Source: Thermoguttaceae bacterium (lineage in GTDB: Bacteria; Planctomycetota; Planctomycetia; Pirellulales; Thermoguttaceae). Taken from it: a DNA stretch of 64,000 bases. The position numbers were made by a program, and so were the translations under genes. A model generated the notes under the pieces. That model did no database searches. It was not told the DNA's origin and was given only the letters and a program-made list of their open reading frames with translations. Shown piece by piece: positions 8,972 through 17,166 of this stretch. The stretch lies in contig JAFQXE010000045.1 in assembly GCA_017407125.1 (NCBI GenBank), positions 372,001 through 436,000 on the forward strand. Direction: 5' to 3'. Every line of letters starts with the position of its first letter. The first letter of the stretch is position 1.

Positions 8972-11377
8972 ATGAAACGTACAATTGCAAGTTTGCTGTT
9001 TTTGATTGTTTTGTCGTTTGCTGTTACAGCGTCCGCAGACGTTATCGAGTATTTTAACGACTTCAGCGTTGGAAAGGTGAAAACTGGAACTCAGGCGAAA
9101 TGGTCTCAGACCACGGATTTGCGGCCTTGGTATTCCAATTTGCGCTATTATAAATCCGGCGGCAACGACAATCTTCGTTTTGACGAGAAGAATTATATCA
9201 AGCAGGCTAGCGGTACCGGTTCCGGTACGATGCAGATGGACGCTTCCAGGTTCTTGTCGACTGCAACCGCTTACGACTTGACAGCCGGCGATCTGGTTTA
9301 CGAATGCTGGTATGCCTGCGACTGGAACGGCGTTAATCCTGGCGGCTTTCATCACGGCATTGCGATTAACAATAAACAAATGACGTTCATTTACCATCCA
9401 GGATATAACAACGGCGCTTTTCGAATTGAAAATAGAATCAGCAATCAAAATATTGGATTTACTCCGCCGATTGGAAGCGATTCCAATTTCACGATGATGA
9501 AATTGACCATTCATCGAGACGAGCAGGCTGGCAACTACGTTTTTACAACGCAGTTCGGTTTGGCGAATTCCGGCGATCGTCCCGGTGAATATACGTATTC
9601 CCATACTTACACCTGCCCGCTTGCAACCTTCGACGATGTTGGTGGAATTAAATCTATTGGACCTTATAACTACAAAGAAAACAACGCCGTTCTTACCAAC
9701 CTTCGTCTGGTCGCTCCGTTCTCATCCGAAGCGTTTGCGAAAGCAGAGGATCATTCGATAGCTATGGAAACCGTCATTTCTACAGCTCAGCCAGTTCACT
9801 GGTACAAATTTGACGACCCGTCCACCACTGTTATTGCAGATTACGGTTCCAGTCCCGTTGAAGGAGCTGGAGCTTCCAGAAACGTTGACTTGTCGGCGAT
9901 TTCAGAACTGCATCAGGTCGCGGATTTCAGCGGGACCTATTCCAAGGTTGATCTGACGGGGACTTCCAACATCCCAGGCGACTGGACGGCGGAATTTTAC
10001 ATCAATCCTCACAATATTTCAGGTCGTCAGTCGTTGGTTTCCGGCGATAACGGTTCATTGCGCTGGATTATGAACAGCGGTAAACCCGGGTTTACAAAAT
10101 GGGGCGCGTACGACGCGGAATTCAAAGGTCCGGATGGCGTCAGCGCATTTAGTTATGATCTTTCGCAAGTTGTTGACCAATGGATTCACGTCGCTTACGT
10201 CAGACAGGGCAATGATTTGTTCCTTTATATTGACGGCGAACTGGTAGGCAAAAATGCTTCAAACCAACCTGCTATTGATATGCCCATTTCGCGAACGATT
10301 GGTTCCAATGGCGACGGCGAAGCGTTTGCCGGCATCATTGACGATATCGCGTTGTATTCTACCGCTATGACGGCAGATCAGGTTTGGACGCACGCCTTCC
10401 CTGAATCGATATGGTATTATAACGTCAACACGAATGATATGTCCGCTGAGAATTGGACTATTGACGGTACGGATAAGAGGGGCGCCTGGTTTATCAAAAA
10501 TGGCGCGTCGAATACAGAAACGTATGACAAGCCGGTAATTCTGGACGCAGATGGAACATTCGAAATCGGCGCGGATAAGAACTTGATTCTGTCTGGCGGC
10601 GTTTCCGGCTCTGGTTCATTGGAAAAAATCGGCGCTGGTAAGCTCACGCTTTCCGGCGACAATGACTATACTGCCGGTATGAAGGTTACAGAAGGTACGC
10701 TTGCTCTGACTGGCGACGCGCTCAAGGCGAACAATCCCATTGAAATTGCCAGCGGCGCGACGTTGGAATACTACGTTCCTGAGGGTGAACAACAGCTGAC
10801 GTTCTCAGACGGCGCAACCGTTTCTGGCGCAAACGTTATTAAGACGGGCGAGGGCAAACTGAAAGTTTTGGCAACTGGCAATCAGTTCCAATCGGATCTT
10901 TTCACGGTTGAAGCGGGCGAACTGGACTTTAAAGGTCAGTTCACCGGCGATCTCGTGATTAATGAAGACGGGGTTTTCTCGCCCGGCAATTCTGTTGGTC
11001 ACGTTGATATTGACGGCGACTTCACGCTTAACGGTGGAACGCTGTTGATTGAAATGGACGAATCCGGCTTCGACACCATGACTGCCAATTCATTTGACTT
11101 GGATAACGGTATTATTTCCTTTACGTTGACTGACGATATTCCGTGGGGAGCATCGTACGATCTTCTTACTGCGACAAGCGGCGAACAATTCGAAGAAGGT
11201 ATTATTGATCGAATTCTGAATGGTCAAACGCTTCCGGAATACTTTAGTCTGGCTCTCGCTGGGGATGGCAGTATTGTCAGAATGGACATTGACCGCAACG
11301 CCGTCCCGGAACCGTCGACCTGGGCGCTGATGATTCTCGGCGCCGCTGGACTGCTGTACTGGCGAAAGAGAAAGTAA
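8972..11377 (+). CDS. PEP-CTERM secreted protein with LamG-like and autotransporter-type repeat domains
   Basis: 801 residues from the ATG at 8972; an upstream in-frame TTG is less likely. Residues 1-22 form a signal peptide (TIASLLFLIVLSFAVTASA). Residues 25 to about 240 are a beta-rich domain shared with the next gene. Residues about 265-475 resemble a LamG/concanavalin-type domain (VHWYKFDDPST, WTAEFYINPHN, ISRTIGSNGDGEAFAG). Residues about 485-780 hold autotransporter-associated beta-strand repeats (GSGSLEKIGAGKLTLSGDND). The C-terminus is a PEP-CTERM signal: VPEPSTWALMILGAAGLLYW then RKRK. In known systems this signal is cut by an exosortase during export to the surface. A surface adhesin or matrix protein is likely; no exosortase is in the window. 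Confidence 0.88.
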   Translation: MKRTIASLLFLIVLSFAVTASADVIEYFNDFSVGKVKTGTQAKWSQTTDLRPWYSNLRYYKSGGNDNLRFDEKNYIKQASGTGSGTMQMDASRFLSTATAYDLTAGDLVYECWYACDWNGVNPGGFHHGIAINNKQMTFIYHPGYNNGAFRIENRISNQNIGFTPPIGSDSNFTMMKLTIHRDEQAGNYVFTTQFGLANSGDRPGEYTYSHTYTCPLATFDDVGGIKSIGPYNYKENNAVLTNLRLVAPFSSEAFAKAEDHSIAMETVISTAQPVHWYKFDDPSTTVIADYGSSPVEGAGASRNVDLSAISELHQVADFSGTYSKVDLTGTSNIPGDWTAEFYINPHNISGRQSLVSGDNGSLRWIMNSGKPGFTKWGAYDAEFKGPDGVSAFSYDLSQVVDQWIHVAYVRQGNDLFLYIDGELVGKNASNQPAIDMPISRTIGSNGDGEAFAGIIDDIALYSTAMTADQVWTHAFPESIWYYNVNTNDMSAENWTIDGTDKRGAWFIKNGASNTETYDKPVILDADGTFEIGADKNLILSGGVSGSGSLEKIGAGKLTLSGDNDYTAGMKVTEGTLALTGDALKANNPIEIASGATLEYYVPEGEQQLTFSDGATVSGANVIKTGEGKLKVLATGNQFQSDLFTVEAGELDFKGQFTGDLVINEDGVFSPGNSVGHVDIDGDFTLNGGTLLIEMDESGFDTMTANSFDLDNGIISFTLTDDIPWGASYDLLTATSGEQFEEGIIDRILNGQTLPEYFSLALAGDGSIVRMDIDRNAVPEPSTWALMILGAAGLLYWRKRK

Positions 11378-11389
11378 TTTTCGGGGAAT

Positions 11390-11409
11390 GCGGCGCCCTT
11401 AGGCGCCGC
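11390..11409 (+). terminator. GC-rich hairpin after the first PEP-CTERM gene
   Basis: GCGGCGCC, loop CTTA, GGCGCCGC, 12 bp after the stop codon. It lacks a clear T-run, so it may be an RNA stabiliser instead of a terminator. Confidence 0.5.
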
Positions 11410-11431
11410 CTTGTCCTAAGACTTACGAAAA

Positions 11432-11546
11432 AGCTGGGAGTACTCTGGGAATTTTCTGGGAGGATTCTGGGAATTGCTGGGTAACCCTAATTCCCTCCCA
11501 GCGCTCTCCCAGAAGTTCCCAGCCCTCTCCCAGCTAATTCCCAGCT
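11432..11546. repeat. Period-11 array in two complementary arms (CTGGGA/TCCCAG)
   Basis: Five units of about 11 bp starting ctgggan lie at 11434-11486. Five 11-bp units containing tcccag follow at 11492-11546. The arms are reverse-complementary in their core and could fold into one long hairpin between the PEP-CTERM paralogues. Confidence 0.85.
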
Positions 11547-11605
11547 ATCTCTTACTTCCTCTCCGAATTTTTTCTAAAAAATATAAAAATTTTCAAAAAA
11601 CGTTC

Positions 11606-11706
11606 TTGAAAATTCTAATTTTATGGTATAATGGAAAATAAGGTAAATTATATAAATACCGTTCGCGGCTGAAATATGCCCATATTATCGATTGGAATAT
11701 AAAATA
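11606..11706 (+). promoter_or_regulatory. Promoter and leader of the second PEP-CTERM gene
   Basis: TTGAAA (11606-11611), 15 bp, TATAAT (11627-11632), then the leader shared with the first paralogue up to the ATG at 11707. Confidence 0.6.
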
Positions 11707-13251
11707 ATGAAACGTTCAATTACAAGTTTGCTGTTTTTGATTGGTTTATCGTTTGCCGTTACGACGTACGCTGAAGTTGTTACGTATTTTAACGACTTTA
11801 GTACTGGGAAAATTGGTTCTGGAACTTATCGCGTAGACGACGGCAGCGCAACTTATGGAACGAGTTTGGCTCCGTTCTATTCCAATTTGCGGTATTATGA
11901 AAACGGCGGCAGCAACCTTCGTTTTACTTTGGGAGAAGGACGCATCTTATTGGCTAACGCTAACGGCTGTTATGGAACGCTGCAGATGGACGCTTCCAAC
12001 TTCTTGTCGTCGGCGACGAATTTCGATCTGACAGCGGGCGACCTTGTTTACGAGTGTTTCTACACTTGTAGTTGGAATAGCGCCAGCCCTGGCAATTTTC
12101 ATCATGGCATTTCGATTAACAATAATCAAGTAACGTTCATTTATCATCCTGGATTTAACACCGGCGCTTTTCGTATTGAAGGCGCTTTCGGTAAAATCAG
12201 CAATCAGAACATTGGGTTTACCCCGGTAATTGGCAACACAAACGCGTATACGATGATGAAATTGACCATTCATCGAGACGACGACGCTGGCAACTACGTT
12301 TTTACAACGGAATTCGGTCAGGCAACCAGGACGGACGACGGTTGGGAAACTAACGGATATACCTATCAGTATGATTATACCTGTTCGATAGCTACAGTTG
12401 ACGCAGCTGGCGGAATTCAATCGATTGGTCCTTACGGTTACCACGGCAACAATACCGACATTACCAACCTTCGTCTGGAAGCGCCGTTTTCAGACGACGC
12501 GGTTGCGAAAGCGCAGGATTATGGCGTTGCTCAATTTTACACGATTGCCGCGGATAAGCCAGTTCACTGGTACAAGTTTAATGACCCGTCAACCAACGTC
12601 ATCAAAGACTACGGTTCCAATCCCGTTGACGGAACTGCCAGAAACGTTGACATGTCGGCGGTATCTGAACTGCGTATGGTAGCGGATTTCAGCGGCAACT
12701 ATTCCAAGGTTGATCTTACCGGGATGCAAAACATCACCGGCGACTGGACGGCGGAATTTTATATCAATCCTCACAACATTACCGGTCGTCAGGCTTTGAC
12801 CTCCGGCGATAACGGTTCGCTTCGCTGGATTATGAACAATGGCAAACCCGGGTTTACAAAATGGGGCGCTTACGACGCGGAATTCAAAGATCTGGACGGT
12901 AGCTCGTTTAGCTATGATCTTTCAGAATTGCTCGACGAATGGATTCACGTCGCATACGTCAGAGAGGGCGTCGACATGTTTCTCTTTATTAACGGCGAAC
13001 TGGTCGGCAGAAATGATCCTGTTCGTAATCCTGGTATTGATTTGCCCATATCGCGAACGATTGGTTCCAATGGCGACGGCGAGGCGTTTGCCGGCATGAT
13101 TGACGAAATTGCGTTTTATTCTTACGCCTTGACTGCCGAACAGATTTGGGCGCACGCTCATCCGTCAATTCCGGAACCGTCGACCTGGGCGCTGATGATT
13201 CTCGGCGCTGCCGGTTTGTTGTACTGGCGGAAGAGAAAGAGCAATAAATAA
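11707..13251 (+). CDS. PEP-CTERM secreted protein with LamG-like domain
   Basis: 514 residues from the ATG at 11707, a close paralogue of the gene just upstream. It has the same signal peptide (SITSLLFLIGLSFAVTTYA), the same N-terminal beta-rich domain and the same LamG-like domain (VHWYKFNDPSTN, WTAEFYINPHN, SNGDGEAFAG). It goes straight from the end of the LamG-like domain (AEQIWAHAHPS) to the PEP-CTERM signal IPEPSTWALMILGAAGLLYW then RKRK. It therefore lacks the roughly 290-residue beta-strand repeat block of its neighbour. It is probably exported and sorted in the same way. The duplicated promoter and leader suggest joint regulation. Confidence 0.88.
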   Translation: MKRSITSLLFLIGLSFAVTTYAEVVTYFNDFSTGKIGSGTYRVDDGSATYGTSLAPFYSNLRYYENGGSNLRFTLGEGRILLANANGCYGTLQMDASNFLSSATNFDLTAGDLVYECFYTCSWNSASPGNFHHGISINNNQVTFIYHPGFNTGAFRIEGAFGKISNQNIGFTPVIGNTNAYTMMKLTIHRDDDAGNYVFTTEFGQATRTDDGWETNGYTYQYDYTCSIATVDAAGGIQSIGPYGYHGNNTDITNLRLEAPFSDDAVAKAQDYGVAQFYTIAADKPVHWYKFNDPSTNVIKDYGSNPVDGTARNVDMSAVSELRMVADFSGNYSKVDLTGMQNITGDWTAEFYINPHNITGRQALTSGDNGSLRWIMNNGKPGFTKWGAYDAEFKDLDGSSFSYDLSELLDEWIHVAYVREGVDMFLFINGELVGRNDPVRNPGIDLPISRTIGSNGDGEAFAGMIDEIAFYSYALTAEQIWAHAHPSIPEPSTWALMILGAAGLLYWRKRKSNK

Positions 13252-13348
13252 TTTCGGGGCGCGCTTGCGTCGGGGAGTGCGGCGGCTTGACGCCGCCTTA
13301 ACCAAAGCCCCGCTGAATAACAGCGACGATGCCAAAAATCTTTTCGGA

Positions 13349-13377
13349 TCGCGAGCAAAGCTCGCGATTTTTCTTTT
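13349..13377 (+). terminator. Intrinsic terminator
   Basis: TCGCGAGC, loop AAA, GCTCGCGA, followed by TTTTTCTTTT. It lies about 100 bp after the second PEP-CTERM gene. Confidence 0.75.
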
Positions 13378-13462
13378 GCGGCAGAGGACTGCCGCGATCC
13401 GGACTGAACGAAGTTTATCGCGAGACGTTGGACAAGGCGGCGCCTAGGGGCGCCGCACTCCC
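13378..13462 (+). repeat. Dispersed element E (gcggcagaggactgccgc)
   Basis: The hairpin core gcggcagaggactgccgc is followed by gatccgg, ctgaacga and a gttggacaaggcggcgcc module. Related copies lie at 17638-17680 and 43704-43790. Confidence 0.75.
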
Positions 13463-13523
13463 CGACCTTCGGCTCGTCGCACTCTTCTGGATGATTCTCT
13501 TCTCTATTTTCCCCCCGGGCGTC

Positions 13524-13551
13524 TTGACGTCAGGCAAAAAGGGGGTATAAT
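13524..13551 (+). promoter_or_regulatory. iorA promoter
   Basis: TTGACG (13524-13529), 16 bp, TATAAT (13546-13551), about 97 bp before the iorA start. Confidence 0.75.
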
Positions 13552-13559
13552 ATCTATAA

Positions 13560-13640
13560 AGGAATTAGCAATTAGTTAATCGCAACGCAGCGTTGCGCTT
13601 GCGAAATTGCTAATTGCTAATTGCTAATTACTAATTTAAT
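13560..13640 (+). repeat. Heptamer repeat hairpin in the iorA leader
   Basis: A left arm of the type attagca/attagtt and a right arm of attgcta repeats (about four) are reverse-complementary. Between them is a small hairpin, gcaacgcagcgttgc. The whole lies between promoter and start codon, so it would be transcribed as a long stem-loop. Confidence 0.8.
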
Positions 13641-13647
13641 ATGCACC

Positions 13648-15411
13648 ATGAAAAAACTTTACAGCGGTAACGAAGCCATCGCTCGCGGCGCGTACGAAGC
13701 GGGCGTCAAAGTTGCGTCCGGATACCCGGGCACGCCATCGACGGAAATTCTCGAGAACATCGTTAAATATAAGGACGACATCTACTGCGAATGGGCGCCA
13801 AACGAAAAGGTTGCTTTTGAAGGCGCGGTCGGCGCGTCGCTGACTCACGTCAGAACGATCTGCACGCAAAAGCTGGTTGGATTAAACGTCGCCGCAGACC
13901 CGTTTATGTCGTTTACCTACATGGGAGCGGAAGGCGGATTTATCTGCGTCGTTGCAGACGATCCCGGCATGCACTCTTCCCAAAACGAGCAGGACTCGCG
14001 TCATTACGCCCGATTTGCCAAGATTCCGGTTTTGGAGCCGACGAACTCTCAGGAATGTAAAGACTGCGTTCTTTACGGCATGGAACTGTCGGAAAAGTAC
14101 CGAACGCCGGTTATGCTCCGCACGACAACCCGCGTCGCGCACTCTCGCGGCCTGGTTGAAGAAGGCGAACGTATTGAGACGGGCGCTCCGCATTTCGATA
14201 AAATCCCGATGAAGTACAGCCTCCTGCCGGTTCGAGCGCGTCAGCTGCACATCGACGTCGAAAAGCGTCTTGTCGACTTGATGAAAGAGGCGTCCGCCTC
14301 TCCGTTTAACAGAATCGAATGGGCGGAAAACGGCGACCGCAAGCTCGGCATTATCGCCTGCGGCATCGCGTACGAGTACGTTAAAGAAGTCTGGCCGGAA
14401 ACGTCCGTTTTGAAGCTGGGATTCTCGTTCCCATTCCCGGACGACCTGCTGAGGGAATTCGCCAACGGCGTTGAAGAAGTTCTCGTTGTCGAGGAACTGG
14501 ACAGCTTCGTCGAAGAACATTTGCGTTCTCTGGACGGCTTGACCTGCAAAAAGATTTACGGAAAAGACATCGTCCCGGTTTGCGGCGAACTGTTCACCGA
14601 GAACCTTTGGAAAGTCCGCCAGAAGCTGGACGGTACGGTTCAGGAACTTCCGTCTCGCGACGTTGACGTCAAGTCGCTGCCCGCGCGTCCGCCGGTTCTT
14701 TGTGCCGGATGCCCGCACCGGGGGATCTTCTTCCCGCTGTCGAAAATGGACGTCGTCATTACCGGCGACATCGGCTGTTACACGCTCGGAATGCTGCCTC
14801 CGCTCAACGCGATGGATACGGTTTTGTGCATGGGCGGCGGCATTTCAGTCGCTCACGGAATCGCAAAAGCGGGAGAGAAAAAGCCCGTCGTCGGCATCGT
14901 TGGAGACTCGACTTTCTTCCATTCCGGCATGACGAGCCTGAGCAACATCATCTACAACAATTCCAACGTTACGATTATCGTTCTCGACAACCGCATCACC
15001 GCCATGACGGGACATCAGGACAACCCCGGCACCGGCGTCACGCTCATGGGCGAACAGACCGTTGCCGCCGACATCGAATCCATCGGCCGCGCGCTGGGAA
15101 TGAAAAACGTTGTAACGTTAGACCCGTTTGATCAAAAGACGGTTGTCGAAACGCTCAAGATGGCGACACAGTCTCCGGAACCGTGGCTGATTATTTCCCG
15201 AAGCCCCTGCCTGCTCAAGACGCGCAAACCGCAGGGCCCCGTCCGCGTTATCGACCCGGACAAATGCAAGAAATGCGGCTCGTGCCTCAAACTCGGCTGC
15301 CCGGCAATCGAGTCCACCGGCAAAGGAACCGTCCCGTCCGTCAACCCGAACCTCTGCTCCGGCTGCTCGCTGTGCGATCAGACGTGCAAGTTTAATGCAA
15401 TTAGTAAATAG
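13648..15411 (+). CDS. iorA: Indolepyruvate:ferredoxin oxidoreductase, alpha subunit
   Basis: 587 residues from the ATG at 13648; an in-frame start 9 codons upstream lies in repeat sequence and is unlikely. The enzyme oxidises aryl pyruvates, made from aromatic amino acids, to aryl-acetyl-CoA, passing electrons to ferredoxin. It is oxygen-sensitive and typical of anaerobes. The N-terminal pyrimidine-binding part shows YSGNEAIARGAYEAG and SGYPGTPSTEI. The TPP-binding part shows CAGCPHRGIFF, TGDIGCYTLG and GIVGDSTFFHSGM. The C-terminus has two four-cysteine clusters (CKKCGSCLKLGC and CSGCSLCDQTC) for two 4Fe-4S centres. The partner beta subunit (iorB) is not adjacent: galK follows. Confidence 0.95.
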   Translation: MKKLYSGNEAIARGAYEAGVKVASGYPGTPSTEILENIVKYKDDIYCEWAPNEKVAFEGAVGASLTHVRTICTQKLVGLNVAADPFMSFTYMGAEGGFICVVADDPGMHSSQNEQDSRHYARFAKIPVLEPTNSQECKDCVLYGMELSEKYRTPVMLRTTTRVAHSRGLVEEGERIETGAPHFDKIPMKYSLLPVRARQLHIDVEKRLVDLMKEASASPFNRIEWAENGDRKLGIIACGIAYEYVKEVWPETSVLKLGFSFPFPDDLLREFANGVEEVLVVEELDSFVEEHLRSLDGLTCKKIYGKDIVPVCGELFTENLWKVRQKLDGTVQELPSRDVDVKSLPARPPVLCAGCPHRGIFFPLSKMDVVITGDIGCYTLGMLPPLNAMDTVLCMGGGISVAHGIAKAGEKKPVVGIVGDSTFFHSGMTSLSNIIYNNSNVTIIVLDNRITAMTGHQDNPGTGVTLMGEQTVAADIESIGRALGMKNVVTLDPFDQKTVVETLKMATQSPEPWLIISRSPCLLKTRKPQGPVRVIDPDKCKKCGSCLKLGCPAIESTGKGTVPSVNPNLCSGCSLCDQTCKFNAISK

Positions 15412-15535
15412 CTATTAGCCTCTAGCTCCTAGCTACTAGCTTTTTGTTCCTGGCTTCCGGCTTTAAAACTGACGGCTAAGAACAACGAACCCACAAGCTA
15501 AGAGCTAACAGCTAACGGCTAGAAGCTCCTTTATT
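15405..15535. repeat. Heptamer repeat with complementary arms (tagctat)
   Basis: The left arm is made of tagctat, tagcctc, tagctcc, tagctac and tagcttt. The right arm is made of agctaag, agctaac, agctaac, ggctaga and agctcct. The arms pair with each other. It lies between iorA and galK. Confidence 0.85.
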
Positions 15536-15558
15536 CACCCCTTAACCCCCAAACTATT

Positions 15559-16743
15559 ATGAAAGCTCAAGCTATTAGCCAGTTTGTTAAACTCTACGGT
15601 CGTGAACCGAAATGGGTTGTTTCCGCGCCTGGCCGCGTGAATCTTATTGGAGAGCATACCGACTACAACGACGGCTTTGTTTTCCCAATGGCAATTGAAC
15701 GCCGCACGGTAATTGCCGCTGCGCCAGCTGAACCGTCTGACGGTTTGGGCGAAAGCGAGGCGAAAATCTGGAGCAACGCTAATGATCAGATCGGCGTTGT
15801 CTCCGTTGCTCCCGGCGTTGCGCCTGTTGAAGTTGCGCCAAACGAAGAACTCCCGTGGACAGCTTACATTCAGGGAACGCTCACGCTCTGCGCTGAAGCT
15901 GGATTCCCCGCTCAGCCGTTTGTTGCCGTGATCGCTTCTGACGTCCCACTCGGCGGCGGTCTGTCGTCCTCTGCGGCTCTGGAAGTTTCTGTCGCCACGC
16001 TTTGCGAAGTCATTTCCGGCAAGACAATGGATCCGGTTAAGAAATGTCTGCTGTGCCAAAAGGCGGAACACGAATACGCTTTTATGCCCTGTGGAATTAT
16101 GGATCAGTTCATTTCCAACCTCGGTCAGCCGGATCACGCGATGCTGCTCGACTGCCGTTCCTGCGTCCCGGAAATGGTGCCGCTGACCGACCCGGCGGTT
16201 TCGATTCTGGTTATCGACTCCAAAGTCAAACATAAATTGACTGGGTCTGAATATCCGGATCGCCGCAGGGCATGCAAAGAGGCGGCGGAGATACTGGGCG
16301 TCAAAGCTCTTCGAGACGCGACGATGGACATGCTCAACGCCGCCAAAGACAAACTCACGCCAACGCAGTACATTCGCGCCAAGCACGTTATTACGGAAGA
16401 CGCTCGCACCGTTGAGGCGGCAGCTGCCTGCAAAGCTAACGACTGGGTCAAGATGGGCAAGCTGATGTATGAATCGCATTTGTCAATGCGGTGCGAATTC
16501 CAGATTACCTGTACAGAACTGGATTATCTGATTGACCTTGCGTATACAAAAGGCGTCGATGGCGGCGTTTACGGCGCGAGAATGACCGGCGGCGGATTTG
16601 GCGGCTGCGTCGTTGTTTTGGTTAAAACCGACGCTGTCGAAGACCTGAAGGCGTACTTCTTCAACGAATACAAAGCCAAAACGAAAATCGATGCGCCTAT
16701 TTTCGTTTCGCGACCCGGTAAAGGCTCCGCGATTGAAAGCTGA
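15559..16743 (+). CDS. galK: Galactokinase
   Basis: 394 residues, the usual length. It phosphorylates alpha-D-galactose at C1 with ATP, the first committed step of the Leloir pathway. All GHMP-kinase signatures are visible: the galactokinase signature PGRVNLIGEHTDYNDGFV near residue 25, the ATP-binding loop LGGGLSSSAALEVS near residue 133, and the C-terminal MTGGGFGGCVVVL. Asp in the CGIMDQFIS motif is the likely catalytic base. No galT, galE or galactose transporter is next to it. A repeat array separates it from iorA, so co-transcription is uncertain. Confidence 0.96.
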   Translation: MKAQAISQFVKLYGREPKWVVSAPGRVNLIGEHTDYNDGFVFPMAIERRTVIAAAPAEPSDGLGESEAKIWSNANDQIGVVSVAPGVAPVEVAPNEELPWTAYIQGTLTLCAEAGFPAQPFVAVIASDVPLGGGLSSSAALEVSVATLCEVISGKTMDPVKKCLLCQKAEHEYAFMPCGIMDQFISNLGQPDHAMLLDCRSCVPEMVPLTDPAVSILVIDSKVKHKLTGSEYPDRRRACKEAAEILGVKALRDATMDMLNAAKDKLTPTQYIRAKHVITEDARTVEAAAACKANDWVKMGKLMYESHLSMRCEFQITCTELDYLIDLAYTKGVDGGVYGARMTGGGFGGCVVVLVKTDAVEDLKAYFFNEYKAKTKIDAPIFVSRPGKGSAIES

Positions 16744-16774
16744 GCGATTGAGGGCGGCAGTTAACGTTCGAGAG

Positions 16775-16860
16775 GCGCTTTGCGTAATTCCTAATTCCGC
16801 ATTCCGAATTTCCCCAACTCCTCCATCCTCACTCCTCATTCCTAACTCACTCGACTCCGT
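16775..16860. repeat. Heptamer repeats after galK
   Basis: Runs of taattcc, cattccg, cctcact and cattcct type with a 7-bp period, related to the arrays at 5584 and 43826. Confidence 0.65.
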
Positions 16861-16894
16861 CAGGAATTGGCAAAAAATCCGTCCGCTCCCCCCC

Positions 16895-16922
16895 TTGCTT
16901 TATTTTCGGGAATGGATATAAT
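16895..16922 (+). promoter_or_regulatory. tRNA-Lys promoter
   Basis: TTGCTT (16895-16900), 16 bp, TATAAT (16917-16922), 57 bp before the tRNA. Confidence 0.7.
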
Positions 16923-16978
16923 AACCGCATAATTTTGAAAGCGCTGGCAAATCTTCCGTTTTGTCAGAGCTTTCAGAT

Positions 16979-17051
16979 GCCTCCTTAGCTCAGTTGGTAG
17001 AGCAGTTGACTCTTAATCAACGGGTCACAGGTTCGAGCCCTGCAGGAGGTA
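16979..17051 (+). tRNA. tRNA-Lys (anticodon CTT)
   Basis: A 73-nt cloverleaf. Acceptor GCCTCCT pairs with AGGAGGT, leaving a G1-U72 wobble at the end. The D arm reads GCTCAGTTGGTAGAGC. The anticodon arm GTTGA-CTCTTAA-TCAAC gives CTT, which reads AAG. The T loop is TTCGAGC, and the discriminator base is A. The T stem has an A-C mismatch at its base (ACAGG/CCTGC). CCA is not encoded. It has its own promoter and terminator. Confidence 0.95.
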
Positions 17052-17055
17052 CTTG

Positions 17056-17087
17056 AGTCCTTGCAACGTCTTGCAAGGACTTTTTTT
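17056..17087 (+). terminator. Intrinsic terminator of tRNA-Lys
   Basis: GTCCTTGCAA, loop CGTC, TTGCAAGGAC, then seven T: a textbook hairpin. Confidence 0.92.
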
Positions 17088-17166
17088 CTGTATACGACTC
17101 TAAGAGTTAGCTCAAAATAGACATTGGACAAGGCTGAAATAACGGGAAAGCGTTCGGCTTTAATTC

